Position numbers and translations under genes: made by a program
Assembly (NCBI RefSeq): GCF_014207355.1
Contig: NZ_JACHEF010000001.1
Location: 1,867,704 to 1,931,703, forward strand
DNA: 64,000 nt
Origin: Mesorhizobium sangaii
GTDB taxonomy: Bacteria; Pseudomonadota; Alphaproteobacteria; Rhizobiales; Rhizobiaceae
Reading direction: 5' to 3'
In this document: positions 1 to 9,763 of the stretch, in pieces
How positions within the stretch are numbered: the first letter of the stretch is position 1
Layout of the letters: each line of letters starts with the position of its first letter
Notes under the pieces: generated by a model
What the model saw: the letters and a program-made list of their open reading frames with translations, nothing else
What the model was told of the DNA's origin: nothing
Databases searched by the model: none

Positions 1-27
1 ATACGCCGTGGCATTCTGATAGCGCAT
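1..27 (-). CDS. Start of a truncated gene, probably sugar ABC permease
   Basis: Only the first nine codons (MRYQNATAY) lie inside the window. An ATG at 27-25 is preceded on the minus strand by a strong AAAGGAGG ribosome binding site about six bases upstream. The gene follows a solute-binding protein gene on the same strand with a gap of about 106 bases. In that position a membrane permease of the same ABC importer is expected. The visible residues are too few to show the family, so the product is inferred from position only. Confidence 0.55.
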
Positions 28-133
28 TGTTGCCTCCTTTCCGCGTTCAAGGGGGTGACGCGCCCATGCTGAAACACGTGGCGCGTTCGGCCCCGGACAG
101 CATCAATGCCGTCCGGGACCGTCTCGGTCCAGA

Positions 134-1405
134 TCAAGATTTGACGGGCAATCCGGTCGCCGCGGCGATCTGGCTTGCGGCATCGTCGAGCGCTGCCTTG
201 GCGTCGGGGTAGCCGCCGGCCAGATATTTGGTCTGCACGGCGCGGACGATGATTTCGGCGTCGCTCTGGAATTGCGTGCCGCGGCTGGGAACGACCTTGG
301 GCAAGGTGCCGAGGATGTCCTTCCACACCGCCTGGCCGCCCCAGTAGGGCAGGCCTTGCGCGACATAGGGGTCATCGAGCGCCGACACCAGCGAGGGCAC
401 CAGGCCGAAGTCCTTCAGCATGGTGATCTGGCCTTCGTTCGTTCCGAGCGTATATTTCAGATAGGCGTAGGCGGCCTCCTTGTTCTTGGACGCCGAGGTG
501 ATGGCCAGCGAGGAGCCGCCGAGATTGGCGGCACGCGGGCCGTCGGCGGTGAGGCTTGGCATCAGATAGACGCCCCATTTGCCGTTTTCACCGGCCGATT
601 CGGTGCGAATGGTGCCTTCGTACCAGCCGCCATAGACGTGGGTGGCGACGGTGCCGGCTGTGTTGTTGGTGATCTTGGTGCCCCAGTCGGCGGAGGAGAC
701 GATACCGGCGTCCTTCATCTCCTTGACCTTGGTCATGGCATCGACGCATTTGGGTTGGTTGATCGTGATCGACTGGCCATCCTCGGCGAAATAGGCGCAG
801 CCCTGTTCGTTGGAGATCATGCGGAAGAATTCGCTGTCGCCGTTGAAATCGGCATTGGTCATCGAGACGCCCGGGTTGGCGGCCTGAATCTTCTTGCCGG
901 CGGCGATGAAATCGTCCCAGGTTTTGATCGATGCCGGATCGACGCCGGCCTTTTCGTAGAAGTCGCGGCGGTAAAAGGCCGCCACCGGACCCGAATCCCA
1001 CGGCATCGCATACGCCTTGTCGCCGACTTCGAGCTCGGTGCGCTTGAAGTCGGGAAATTTCTTCTGGTCCTCGGCGGTGTAGCCCAACGTATGCAGGTCG
1101 ACGAAGCAGTCGGGGAACTGGCTCCAGTAATTCTCGGCCTCGCCGTTCTCGATGGTGACGATATCAGGCAGGCCGACGCCGCCGGCGGCGCAGCCGGCGA
1201 TCGACTTGTCGTAGGTCGGCTGGTTGCCGAGATCCTGGACCGTCACCTTGACGTCGGGAAATTGCTTGTTGAAGCCGGCAACGGTCGCCTTCAGCGATGA
1301 AGCCGCGACATTCCAGCTCCAGATCGTTATTTCGCCGGACTGCGCAAAGGCCGGGGCAGAGCCCAGGGCGAGCGCGAGCGCGGCGCAGGTCATTGTGATG
1401 CGCAT
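134..1405 (-). CDS. Sugar ABC transporter solute-binding protein (MalE-like, CUT1 type)
   Basis: This 423-residue protein starts with a classic signal peptide: MRIT, a hydrophobic stretch rich in Ala and Leu, and an AFA cleavage site near residue 21. The mature part begins with SGEITIWSWN, and later segments such as AMPWDSGPVAAFYRR and TWDDFIAAGKKI are typical of family-1 extracellular binding proteins, which deliver oligosaccharides or polyols to a membrane permease pair in the periplasm. The start is supported by GGGAGG six bases before the ATG. The gene is followed by the beginning of a probable permease and is divergent from an AraC-type regulator, which probably controls it. The sugar cannot be named from sequence alone. 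Confidence 0.9.
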   Translation of the reverse strand: MRITMTCAALALALGSAPAFAQSGEITIWSWNVAASSLKATVAGFNKQFPDVKVTVQDLGNQPTYDKSIAGCAAGGVGLPDIVTIENGEAENYWSQFPDCFVDLHTLGYTAEDQKKFPDFKRTELEVGDKAYAMPWDSGPVAAFYRRDFYEKAGVDPASIKTWDDFIAAGKKIQAANPGVSMTNADFNGDSEFFRMISNEQGCAYFAEDGQSITINQPKCVDAMTKVKEMKDAGIVSSADWGTKITNNTAGTVATHVYGGWYEGTIRTESAGENGKWGVYLMPSLTADGPRAANLGGSSLAITSASKNKEAAYAYLKYTLGTNEGQITMLKDFGLVPSLVSALDDPYVAQGLPYWGGQAVWKDILGTLPKVVPSRGTQFQSDAEIIVRAVQTKYLAGGYPDAKAALDDAASQIAAATGLPVKS

Positions 1406-1490
1406 TGAAATCCTCCCATTCCATTTGCTCTCTCACTGTGAGCGTGGCTAGACTATGCAGTGGGCAGGGGCTGTCGCCGTCAAAGGGAAT

Positions 1491-2384
1491 ATGAAATTGG
1501 CGGAAAGTAAGATGCCGGAACGACCGTTTTACCAGCCTGGTGCCAGCAGCGTGGAAGGCTTGCCGCTGCTGCTGCAAATGTTTCACACCAGTCCTCTGGT
1601 GATGCTCAAACCGCATTGGCATGCCCAGGTCGAAGTGAATTTCATCGTGCGCGGCAGCGTTCATTACCGCATGAACGACCACGAGATTTCGCTGTCTGCC
1701 GGCGAGATGTGCCTGTTCTGGGGCGGCCTGCCGCACCAGATGGACGATTTGTCCGACGACGCCCTCTATGCCGGAGCGCATCTGCCGCTGGTGCATTTCT
1801 TCCGGCTGCACCTGCCCACGGATATCCGGCATCGGCTGATGACGGGTGCGACGCTGGTGACCGGCGCCACCGACCAGTCCGACAACCACAATTTCGAACG
1901 CTGGAACCGCTACGCCCGGTCCGGCGACCAGGCCAAGGCGGAACACGCCGTCAACGAATTGCTGCTGCGGCTGGAGCGGGTGCGGTTCGAACCCTACCGG
2001 CTGGTATCCGCAACCCCGATCGGCCAGGAAACCGGCAGCGCCTTCGACCAGCAGTCATCGCGCAATGTCGGGCGCATGTGCGATTTCATCGCCGAGAATT
2101 TCCTCTACGACATCGATTGCGTAAACATCGCGGCGGCAGCCGACATCCATCCCAAATACGCCATGAGCCTGTTCAAGAAATCGACCGGCATGACGCTCAA
2201 CGAGTACGTCAACCTTTTGCGGCTAAGCTATGCGCAGGCGCTTTTGATGCACCAGGACGCCAATGTGCTGCGCGTCGCCATGGATTCGGGCTTCGGCTCG
2301 CTCAGCGCCTTCAACAAATCGTTCCGCAAGCTGGCCGGCATGTCGCCCTCCGATTTTCGCAGGGGCATGCCCGGCGCCAGATAG
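1491..2384 (+). CDS. AraC-family transcriptional regulator
   Basis: The protein has an N-terminal cupin-like sugar-sensing half; WHAQVEVNFIVRGSVHY and the LSAGEMCLFWGGLPHQ segment fit the AraC ligand-binding barrel. The C-terminal half, roughly the last 100 residues, carries the double helix-turn-helix: IAAAADIHPKYAMSLFKKS followed by VAMDSGFGSLSAFNKSFRK. It is divergent from the solute-binding protein gene and most likely regulates that transporter. The start is uncertain: ATG codons at 1455, 1491 and 1512 are all in frame. 1491 was chosen because AAAGGG precedes it and the cupin homology begins only later; 1512 is also possible. Confidence 0.88.
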   Translation: MKLAESKMPERPFYQPGASSVEGLPLLLQMFHTSPLVMLKPHWHAQVEVNFIVRGSVHYRMNDHEISLSAGEMCLFWGGLPHQMDDLSDDALYAGAHLPLVHFFRLHLPTDIRHRLMTGATLVTGATDQSDNHNFERWNRYARSGDQAKAEHAVNELLLRLERVRFEPYRLVSATPIGQETGSAFDQQSSRNVGRMCDFIAENFLYDIDCVNIAAAADIHPKYAMSLFKKSTGMTLNEYVNLLRLSYAQALLMHQDANVLRVAMDSGFGSLSAFNKSFRKLAGMSPSDFRRGMPGAR

Positions 2385-2706
2385 AACGCGGCGACCAGGC
2401 GACGCTTGCCCGGCGCCGCCAATGCCGAGCATCTCGATCGTCGGCTAAAAGACGGGCCACGCCTTTGCGGCCCGTGACGGCGACGCGGACAAGGTGCCTC
2501 CGGCCGAAATGGAGCAGCGCCGCACGCCGTTCCGGCCATCGACACCGCACCGGAACCGGGCCATCGCACGGCGTCTCATTTCCTGTCTGAAATCGCCATC
2601 TGGGCGCTGGACAGGCCGGATTCCCGTGCTATAACCCACGCGCTTTCAAGGGGCGCCCATGGCGCTTCATGAGATCCGGTGTACGAGATTTCGTTTGCCG
2701 GAACAG
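2385..2706. other. Intergenic, no gene supported
   Basis: About 320 bases between the AraC regulator and tRNA-Phe. The open frames here are arginine- and proline-rich shadows without family resemblance. No terminator or repeat was recognised. Confidence 0.5.
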
Positions 2707-2782
<76 letters not shown>

Positions 2783-3074
2783 TCCCTTTCCCAAGTAAGT
2801 TCAAAGCCTTATGCAAACTAAACGTTTGTGTTTCCAGGCATTCCATGTCGCGCCATGTTGCAAACCACTACCGTTGATTTCCAAAGGGTTTCCTCCGGCT
2901 ATCGGCAGGTCCGTGCGACATGGACGCGACATGGGGAGGGCCTATGCGGCTCATTAGGGGATTGGTGCGTTTGGCTTGGGAATGGACCCTACTGCAACTG
3001 GCGAAGGCCAGAAAGCGATAAGCCCGCCACCATGTGGCAGCGGGCTCTTGACGCAAATTGCAGGTCTTGGAGAC
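2783..3074. other. Intergenic, no gene supported
   Basis: This stretch directly follows the tRNA-Phe. No coding region, hairpin or recombinase gene was recognised. It is the first part of the DNA bounded by tRNA-Phe 3'-end copies. Confidence 0.45.
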
Positions 3075-3716
3075 TCAGCGGCGGGTGATCAGCATGCACA
3101 ACTGACGCAGATCCCGGTCATAGGAACCGGAATTGCCCAGTATATCAACGCAACGCCTTTTCATGCGTACCACTTGGCTGTCAGACATGTCGGCGACAAC
3201 GCTGGGCAGATTGCGCACAGGATTGCTTCGCTTCGAGAGATTACTCGGGTTGGTTGGATTTGAGAGGTTGCTCGGATTTGATGGGTCGCTCGGATTGGTT
3301 CCGCCGCCAATGCCGACGCCGACGCCGACGCCGACCCCACTGGTGCCACCTATATTTGCGCCTAAGCCAGCAGTCACTCCGCCCGCGCCGCCAACATTGG
3401 CACCTGCACCGGCATTGACGCCATCGGCTCCGCCGACAGAAGCTCCAAGCCCGGCGCTGACGCCGCTCGACCCGCCAACATTAGCGCCAGCGCCAGCGTT
3501 CACGCCGCCCGCGCCGCCGACGGTTGCGCCGGCTCCGACACCGATACCACCTGCCCCGCCGATTGATGCGCCAGCCCCGGCATGCACGCCGCCGCTACCA
3601 CCTATGGAAGCGCCGGCACCAACTCCAATGCCACCTGCCGTAGCGGGTAGCGACAGGGCAATAATGAATGCGCCGCTAGCCAGCCTCCCAGCGAAGGTTT
3701 TCACGAAATTATTCAT
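3075..3716 (-). CDS. Secreted glycine-rich protein with 14-residue tandem repeats
   Basis: The 213-residue protein has a signal peptide (MNNFVKTFAGRLASG, hydrophobic core, cut near LPATA). Residues 33-130 are seven consecutive 14-residue repeats of the form GAGASIGGSGGVHA with conserved glycines. They are followed by a linker of NPS/SNL triplets (about residues 140-167) and a compact C-terminal segment with DSQVVRMKRRCVDIL and two cysteines that could form a disulfide. The protein is probably exported; its role is unknown. Similar glycine-rich proteins occur in Mesorhizobium (recollection, not searched). It lies inside the DNA between tRNA-Phe 3'-end copies. Confidence 0.8.
   Translation of the reverse strand: MNNFVKTFAGRLASGAFIIALSLPATAGGIGVGAGASIGGSGGVHAGAGASIGGAGGIGVGAGATVGGAGGVNAGAGANVGGSSGVSAGLGASVGGADGVNAGAGANVGGAGGVTAGLGANIGGTSGVGVGVGVGIGGGTNPSDPSNPSNLSNPTNPSNLSKRSNPVRNLPSVVADMSDSQVVRMKRRCVDILGNSGSYDRDLRQLCMLITRR
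3327..3620 (-). repeat. Seven 42-bp coding tandem repeats
   Basis: The repeats encode residues 33-130 of the glycine-rich protein. Each unit is 42 bp and gives 14 residues with the pattern G-x-G-A-x-[IV]-G-G-x-x-G-[VI]-x-[AV]. Units differ mainly at the variable positions, so copy number could change by slippage or recombination. Confidence 0.8.
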
Positions 3717-3927
3717 GACACTCTCCTGTTTTGCGTTGCCTCACCAGCCACCGATTGGCTGCGTGATAATAACGACAGGCCGAGCTTCTCAGGTCCTTAA
3801 CAGCGGGGGCTTTCCTGCAAAGAAGGCTTCCGATTGATATAAGCAATCGCTAAATTAGTAATCAATGCTAGCGGTGCAGGCCCGCCACCATGAGGCAGCG
3901 GGCCATAAATACGCCACGGTGGCGGAT

Positions 3928-4238
3928 TCAGCCGGCGGTTGCGGGCTGTTTGGCCGCGATTTCCATCGTGGCGTTCATCGCCCGCCGATAGGGCCACGAT
4001 TGTGAGGAACGCGACCTCGACAGGCGACAGGTCGCGTGGCATGTCCTGAACGATCCATGGAAGAAGCATAGGACCGCCGCTGTCGCGGTTCCCTGCCTCA
4101 TAGGCCAGATATTCGAACGCCATCTTGTAGCCGATGGCCTCGTTCCTGCACAAGGTCGCCAGTCGGCACTACACGCCAGAAATGGCGCTGGCGTCCTTTG
4201 CTATTGACGAAGGAGAGCTTGCGGATGTCAACGTTCAT
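3928..4238 (-). pseudogene. Frameshifted relic of a small hypothetical protein
   Basis: Reading the minus strand from an ATG at 4238 (GAGGT upstream) gives MNVDIRKLSFVNSKG, then RHFWRVVPTGD. The sequence then continues sensibly only in another frame: IGYKMAFEYLAYEAGN, PMLLPWIVQDMPRDLSPVE, FLTIVA. A second shift leads to YRRAMNATMEIAAKQ and a stop at 3928. The three pieces join into one plausible protein of about 100 residues, so the gene looks broken by two frameshifts, near 4155 and 3980. The family was not named. An annotator could instead call a 118-residue frame across the middle piece, but its C-terminal third has no protein-like character. Confidence 0.5.
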
Positions 4239-4352
4239 GACTGCACCTCGAAATAGGCAATGGCAGCGGCAAGCAGCGGGCCGACGAGGGGGCTCACCTC
4301 GTATGCGCTATTCTTCGGCGACCAGTCTGAGCGCTTCCAGGGCCCCCTGTGC
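4235..4352 (-). pseudogene. Remnant of a small gene upstream of the previous relic
   Basis: On the minus strand one frame reads ALEALRLVAEE and then a stop. The neighbouring frame continues as AYEVSPLVGPLLAAAIAYFE and ends in a TGA that overlaps the ATG of the downstream relic (ATGA). The coherent two-frame reading and the overlap suggest a decayed partner gene of the same former operon. This is a weak call with no family assigned. Confidence 0.3.
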
Positions 4353-4568
4353 CTAAGTTGCTCATGCTTCCTCGCTCCCCGACCGGCGCGCCGTTGGGCA
4401 AGGTGTTGGGATGTAGGGACGCCGGCCGCTCTGCCTAAGCTAGAGGCATATTAGCGATAGCTCAATTACGACTGAAGTCCAAAGACCGGTCGTCTCAGAT
4501 CAAAGTCACCTTCGGATCGACATAGAACGATTGACTCGCTAACGGATTGTCAGAAGCGTACAGTTCCT
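4353..4568. other. Intergenic, nothing recognised
   Basis: AT-richer DNA between the relics and the next small gene. No signal could be supported. Confidence 0.4.
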
Positions 4569-4871
4569 TTGTCGCTCGATCTAGCAAGGCAACGAGCGCT
4601 TGAAAGAGTCGATCACGCTTTCGCCCTTATCAGGGAGTTACGCGCGATGACCTATCGTGGCATAGCTGACGACGTACAGTTGGCGACACTCACCAGAATT
4701 CTTGACGAGTATTGCGAGCAAACCGGCATCGAGGGCTCGCACCCGGCGCGGGAGCATTTGGCGCGGCGCCTGATCGCTCTTTTCAGCGGCGGGATCGACA
4801 GTCCAGACGATATCAGGATGGCTCTCGACGGCATCGCAAAGGACTGGAAACCAAACGGCACCCATCCGTAG
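4569..4871 (+). CDS. Small helical hypothetical protein (100 aa)
   Basis: The frame encodes a soluble, charged, mostly helical protein (LDLARQRALERVDHAFALI, IADDVQLATLTRILDEYCE, SHPAREHLARRLIALFSGG, SPDDIRMALDGIAKDW). The amphipathic pattern and codon usage look like a real gene. The start is uncertain: TTG at 4569 gives the full helix pattern but has a poor ribosome binding site, while ATG at 4647 follows GGGAG at a good distance and would give 74 residues. The function is unknown. It lies in the tRNA-Phe-flanked accessory stretch. Confidence 0.55.
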   Translation: MSLDLARQRALERVDHAFALIRELRAMTYRGIADDVQLATLTRILDEYCEQTGIEGSHPAREHLARRLIALFSGGIDSPDDIRMALDGIAKDWKPNGTHP

Positions 4872-4897
4872 GGGATTACCCCCGGCGCCTGGACGCC

Positions 4898-5080
4898 CTA
4901 CCGTTTACCGGCGGTCAGAATCTGCGCTTCCCGCAATAGCGACGCCCAGCTAAGCGCCCCCAGGAGTGCGATTAGCTCGCGGGCCTGCATTTGCGTGATG
5001 CCGGTTTCATTGACGAGACGACGCACGACAGGATCATCCGGGTTGCTAGGGGCTTTGCCCTGTTCGTCAGTCATCATCAT
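4898..5080 (-). CDS. Small hypothetical protein (about 60 aa)
   Basis: The short protein contains DDPVVRRLVNETGITQMQAR followed by ELIALLG and SLLREAQIL. This pattern resembles small rhizobial proteins that predict a helical bundle, in the style of DUF3606-like proteins. Three ATG codons (5080, 5077, 5074) follow AAAGGG; 5080 is used here, though a frame also runs to 5098. No function can be assigned. It probably belongs to the accessory DNA between tRNA-Phe 3'-end copies. Confidence 0.5.
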   Translation of the reverse strand: MMMTDEQGKAPSNPDDPVVRRLVNETGITQMQARELIALLGALSWASLLREAQILTAGKR

Positions 5081-5124
5081 GAACCCTTTGGCCCACAACG
5101 ACAGCGACAGGGCATGGTTCCTTG

Positions 5125-5565
5125 TCAGGCCGCCCGCTTCTCGCCTTCGCTATTCCTCACCTTCCGCATCTTGCCACGGTCGGCCGCTTTGAACGCGACC
5201 GGCGCCGACCTGAGTTGACGAGCATAGATCATCCCAGCCAGGGCGTGCCGCTGGTGGACCACGCCACGGAGTTCGTTGACAGTGGCCATGATCGGACCCA
5301 GGGGAAGCGCGTAGAACCCAGCAGTGCCGACGTCTTTCCCTCGACCAGATCGGGACATGCCCGCAACAGGTCGCTGATGGCCCACAGCGACGTTTCGTCA
5401 ATCAGGGCGTTGGTTGCCCCGGCCTTCAGCCAGGATGCACAGCACGAGCCGCGCATGCTCGACGCCATGCCGATCGATGATCGGCCGGATGGTGCCCACG
5501 GGTTTCGCCCGGTTGGGGATAAAGATGCGGGCCGACGATCCGCACGTCGAACTCTTGGCAAAGCC
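5125..5565 (-). pseudogene. Twice-frameshifted hypothetical gene
   Basis: The minus strand carries one protein spread over two frames. First IFIPNRAKPVGTIRPIIDRH and GVEHARLVLCILAE. Then, shifted, ATNALIDETSLWAISDLLRA and CPDLVEGK. Then, back in the first frame, FYALPLGPIMATVNELRGVV and HQRHALAGMIYARQLR, ending at 5125. The pieces join into a plausible protein of about 140 residues resembling rhizobial hypothetical proteins with an RHG..HARLVL motif (from memory, unverified). Shifts fall near 5420 and 5340. No intact frame covers it, so it is a relic. Confidence 0.55.
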
Positions 5566-5595
5566 CTTTTACGCGAGGATCTGAGACGGCATCCA

Positions 5596-5678
5596 TCAGT
5601 CGACGATCAAATAGAGGGTTGCAGGGTCGGCCGATGACAGCGCGTTATGCTCAGCCTGCGTCAGATACGACTGGCGGA
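5596..5678 (-). pseudogene. C-terminal scrap resembling a phage structural protein tail
   Basis: On the minus strand a short frame reads SYLTQAEHNALSSADPATLY then LIVD and a stop at 5596. The pattern TQAE-x-x-AL-x-x-x-DPATLY-x-I is one that often ends phage tail or collar proteins. The reading begins right beside the second copy of the tRNA-Phe 3' end, as expected for a gene cut at an attachment site. It is too short for a firm call. Confidence 0.3.
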
Positions 5679-5683
5679 TAAAT

Positions 5684-5724
5684 AATCCGCGTGTCGGCGG
5701 TTCGAATCCGCCTCTGGGCACCAT
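5684..5724 (+). repeat. Partial tRNA-Phe 3' end, attachment-site-like copy 2
   Basis: 41 bases match the tRNA-Phe 3' end (2743-2783) with one difference (C at 5698 for T at 2757). The copy starts in the anticodon arm and runs through the T arm, acceptor strand and CCA. No 5' half of a tRNA is present. This is what a site-specific integration into tRNA-Phe leaves at the far end of an element. Confidence 0.85.
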
Positions 5725-6111
5725 TATCCATCTGAAATCGCTTAATAATTTGCCGCACTGCGCCCTCGGCCTCCCTATGCAGTCGTTTGCCTTGACGCGC
5801 TCATGAATGAGACGTTCTTCGTGGGCAGAGATTCACGTCGGCACGCACCAACTGAAATGCCAAGCGGGGCGCCTGATCCCATGAAATTCCTCGCCGCTTT
5901 TTGAATTTAACGCGATGATCGCCGCATTGGTGGATATGGTACCGATTTGCCAGCCATGGCCTGCTAAGAGTACGCGAAAACAGGTCAAGAAATCTCTACC
6001 CCCCACTACTACCTTTAGACATGATGTACCACCTCCAAATATCCGTTAAATTCAAGTACGCCGCAGCGTTGCTTGGCATTCAAGCTACCGCTGGACTAAA
6101 GGGGGTGCGTT
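5725..6111. other. Intergenic between attachment-like copies, no gene seen
   Basis: About 390 bases of somewhat AT-rich DNA. No coding frame, hairpin or promoter could be supported. Confidence 0.4.
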
Positions 6112-6324
6112 ATGCACCAAGTCAAAGTCGTGCGCCCTAACTGCCAGGTGCCGGGCGCTGGACCACTGAGGATGAACTGCACAAAGTGCAGTGGAACCGG
6201 CTTTGTCTACGAGTCGAGAATGGATCCCGGTCCAGCTAGGGGCTTCCTCCGGCTGGTTGTTATCGTTGCCGCTATCATGCTGACCTATTGGTACGTTACC
6301 GGCATCACCTACAATGGCTATTGA
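6112..6324 (+). CDS. Small zinc-knuckle-like membrane protein (70 aa)
   Basis: The protein has a short soluble N-terminus with CTKCSGTGF, which resembles half of a DnaJ-type CxxCxGxG zinc motif. One hydrophobic segment (about residues 45-63, LRLVVIVAAIMLTYW) and a very short tail follow. GGGGGT lies a few bases before the ATG. A membrane-anchored metal-binding microprotein is the reading from sequence; no family is known to me. It sits between the second and third copies of the tRNA-Phe 3' end. Confidence 0.5.
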   Translation: MHQVKVVRPNCQVPGAGPLRMNCTKCSGTGFVYESRMDPGPARGFLRLVVIVAAIMLTYWYVTGITYNGY

Positions 6325-6380
6325 ACCGCTAAACGCCTTCCGCCTCTGCACTACCGCCCTTGATGGTCGGGGTGCATTTT

Positions 6381-6414
6381 CGCGTGTCGGTGGTTCGAAT
6401 CCGCCTCTGGGCAC
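6381..6414 (+). repeat. Partial tRNA-Phe 3' end, attachment-site-like copy 3
   Basis: 34 bases are identical to tRNA-Phe positions 2747-2780 (T arm and acceptor strand). The CCA is altered to CAA. Flanking bases do not match the tRNA. Together with copy 2 it implies two successive insertions, or a tandem element with three attachment sites. Confidence 0.85.
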
Positions 6415-6601
6415 AATTTTTTCCGGGTTCATTCTGAACACCGGTTACGGTTTATACCGGAGACGCGGAAGCCCGCCCGTGCCGTCATAGAACATCGCCC
6501 GGTGAAACAACTTTGCGCTCGTTGGGCCACCAGCGGATTTGATTTGCTTGGTGATCCCCCAACCTTAGGGCAAACTGCCTGCCGGGGCTCCAGGAGGAGA
6601 A

Positions 6602-7039
6602 ATGAGAGCACGCGCTGCAACGCTCGGGGATCTCGAGGATGTCTTTCGCGGCCTGTCGAAGCGGATGTCGGATGAATACGTCGCTGCCGGCAAGGACAGC
6701 AAGATCGCGTACGACAATCTGATGATGAACTTGAAAGAAGGCCGTGCGCACGCACTTGTCGAGGGCGACAAGACCGTGGCGATCATCGCCTGGCATGAGA
6801 ACAGCGACGCTGCCAATACGCTGTTCGCCGCACAGGAGGATTTCTTCCGTGCCGCGACCATTCGCTTCTGCAAGCGGCATATCAGGCACATCCAGGCACT
6901 CGCCGGCAACCTGCCCATCCACTCGCGCAGCTGGCTGCAGGGGTCGGATGTCGCAAGATGGTTTCACCTGATCGGCTATGTCGAACGCGGCCAGGAGAAC
7001 GGCGCCACTGTGTTCGAGCTGCCGCCTGCTCGCGGATAG
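6602..7039 (+). CDS. GNAT-fold protein similar to T7-type internal virion/core proteins
   Basis: The 145-residue protein starts MRARAATLGDLEDVFRGLS, the usual beginning of a GNAT fold, and ends with WLQGSDVARWFHLIGYVERG then ATVFELP. That order (a W..G....R....IGY.....G...F) resembles T7 gp13-like phage core proteins and small phage acetyltransferases. AGGAGG precedes the ATG directly. It lies just beyond the third tRNA-Phe 3' copy and may be a phage remnant. An ordinary cellular acetyltransferase is less likely because no clear acetyl-CoA loop (Q/RxxGxG/A) is visible. Confidence 0.55.
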   Translation: MRARAATLGDLEDVFRGLSKRMSDEYVAAGKDSKIAYDNLMMNLKEGRAHALVEGDKTVAIIAWHENSDAANTLFAAQEDFFRAATIRFCKRHIRHIQALAGNLPIHSRSWLQGSDVARWFHLIGYVERGQENGATVFELPPARG

Positions 7040-7563
7040 AAATCACCGTGTCGGGCACAGGTTTGACGGCCGCATGCCTTGGTCATCAATGGATATTTTC
7101 ACGCTTCGTCATCCTGGGCGGCATAGCAAGGGGCGAAGCGACGTCGCAGACCGTCCGCGGCTTGAAACGCGGCACATGCAACTGTGACGATGCGACGCGT
7201 CCCTGGGCGATCAGGCGTGTGGCCTCGCAACCCTGTCGGCGGGCGGCGGCAAGGCGATTCGGCCACGCCACGCCCAGTGCGACGTCACGCCCCACCGAAA
7301 ATCGCCGCCTGGATGACCAATCCATGTTCGGCATCATTTTTCGTCCACGAATCCGTTCCATGATGGCGTGATCCACGGCAGCCTTCGGGCAAGTGTGCCC
7401 AGGATTATCCGAGATCGAAAACGGCCAGGGCACGAATCAAAAAAGTCGGCGGCAAGCTGCGGCGGAAGGTGTAGAAGTCCGTGCCGAACGCATCGAGGGC
7501 AGCGCGATCGGGTTGCGCTCGGCAAGGCTTGATGATTTGTTGCCGCTATACGGAGAACGAGTA
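7040..7563. other. Intergenic, no gene supported
   Basis: Over 500 bases with only low-complexity, arginine-rich frames on both strands. A frame beginning at 7393 continues into the next gene, but its N-terminal part shows no protein-like features. Nothing else was recognised. Confidence 0.4.
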
Positions 7564-7908
7564 ATGCGAGAGCCTGCCGGTCAAGACGAATATGGGTCGA
7601 GCAATCCCTTCGACCCGGATGATCTGCCGACGTTGAACGCGATAGGTCCAAGCATGGGAAGCGGCAACGACTTCGAGAAATATGCGGTTGCCGTGATCAT
7701 CGTATTCGGCGCGCTGATCATTGGTGGGCTGATGGCCGCGTCGATGACCTTCGGCCACCGCAATGGGTTCCTCTTTGCACTTGGCGGCGCCACATCGGCC
7801 TGGGTATCGGGAAACGCGCTGCTGCTCGACCGACCGCGCATTTACGCGCTGTTTGTCGGCATCGCCGCGTTGTTGCTGATAGCATCGACCGTCACGCTGA
7901 TTTCGTGA
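7564..7908 (+). CDS. Small inner-membrane protein with three membrane spans
   Basis: From the ATG at 7564, preceded by GGAGAACGAGTA, the protein is 114 residues. About 35 polar residues (MREPAGQDEYGSSNPFDPDD) are followed by three hydrophobic segments: YAVAVIIVFGALIIGGLMAA, a GFLFALGGATSAWVSG stretch, and YALFVGIAALLLIASTVTLI. No family was recognised. The frame is open further upstream, but the added 57 residues look non-coding and have no ribosome binding site. Confidence 0.6.
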   Translation: MREPAGQDEYGSSNPFDPDDLPTLNAIGPSMGSGNDFEKYAVAVIIVFGALIIGGLMAASMTFGHRNGFLFALGGATSAWVSGNALLLDRPRIYALFVGIAALLLIASTVTLIS

Positions 7909-7931
7909 CGACCGGCTTGTGAGTTAAGACA

Positions 7932-9671
<1,740 letters not shown>

Positions 9672-9763
9672 GGCGGTTCTCCAGGCGGGGGGACGCCTAG
9701 AAGAACCCGTCGGGATCACCGTGTCCACCCGTCAATGATGGACCAGACGGATCAATTCAGATG

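Noticed and set aside
3797..4153. An intact 118-residue hypothetical protein
   Set aside because: Only its middle third is protein-like; the two ends fit better in other frames, so it is described as a frameshifted relic.
5684..6414. Extra functional tRNA-Phe genes
   Set aside because: Both copies lack the acceptor 5' strand and D arm, so they cannot fold as tRNAs; they are attachment-site-like duplicates.
6085..6441. A minus-strand frame containing VPRGGFEPPTRE
   Set aside because: This peptide is the translated reverse complement of the tRNA-Phe 3'-end copy, a known annotation artefact.
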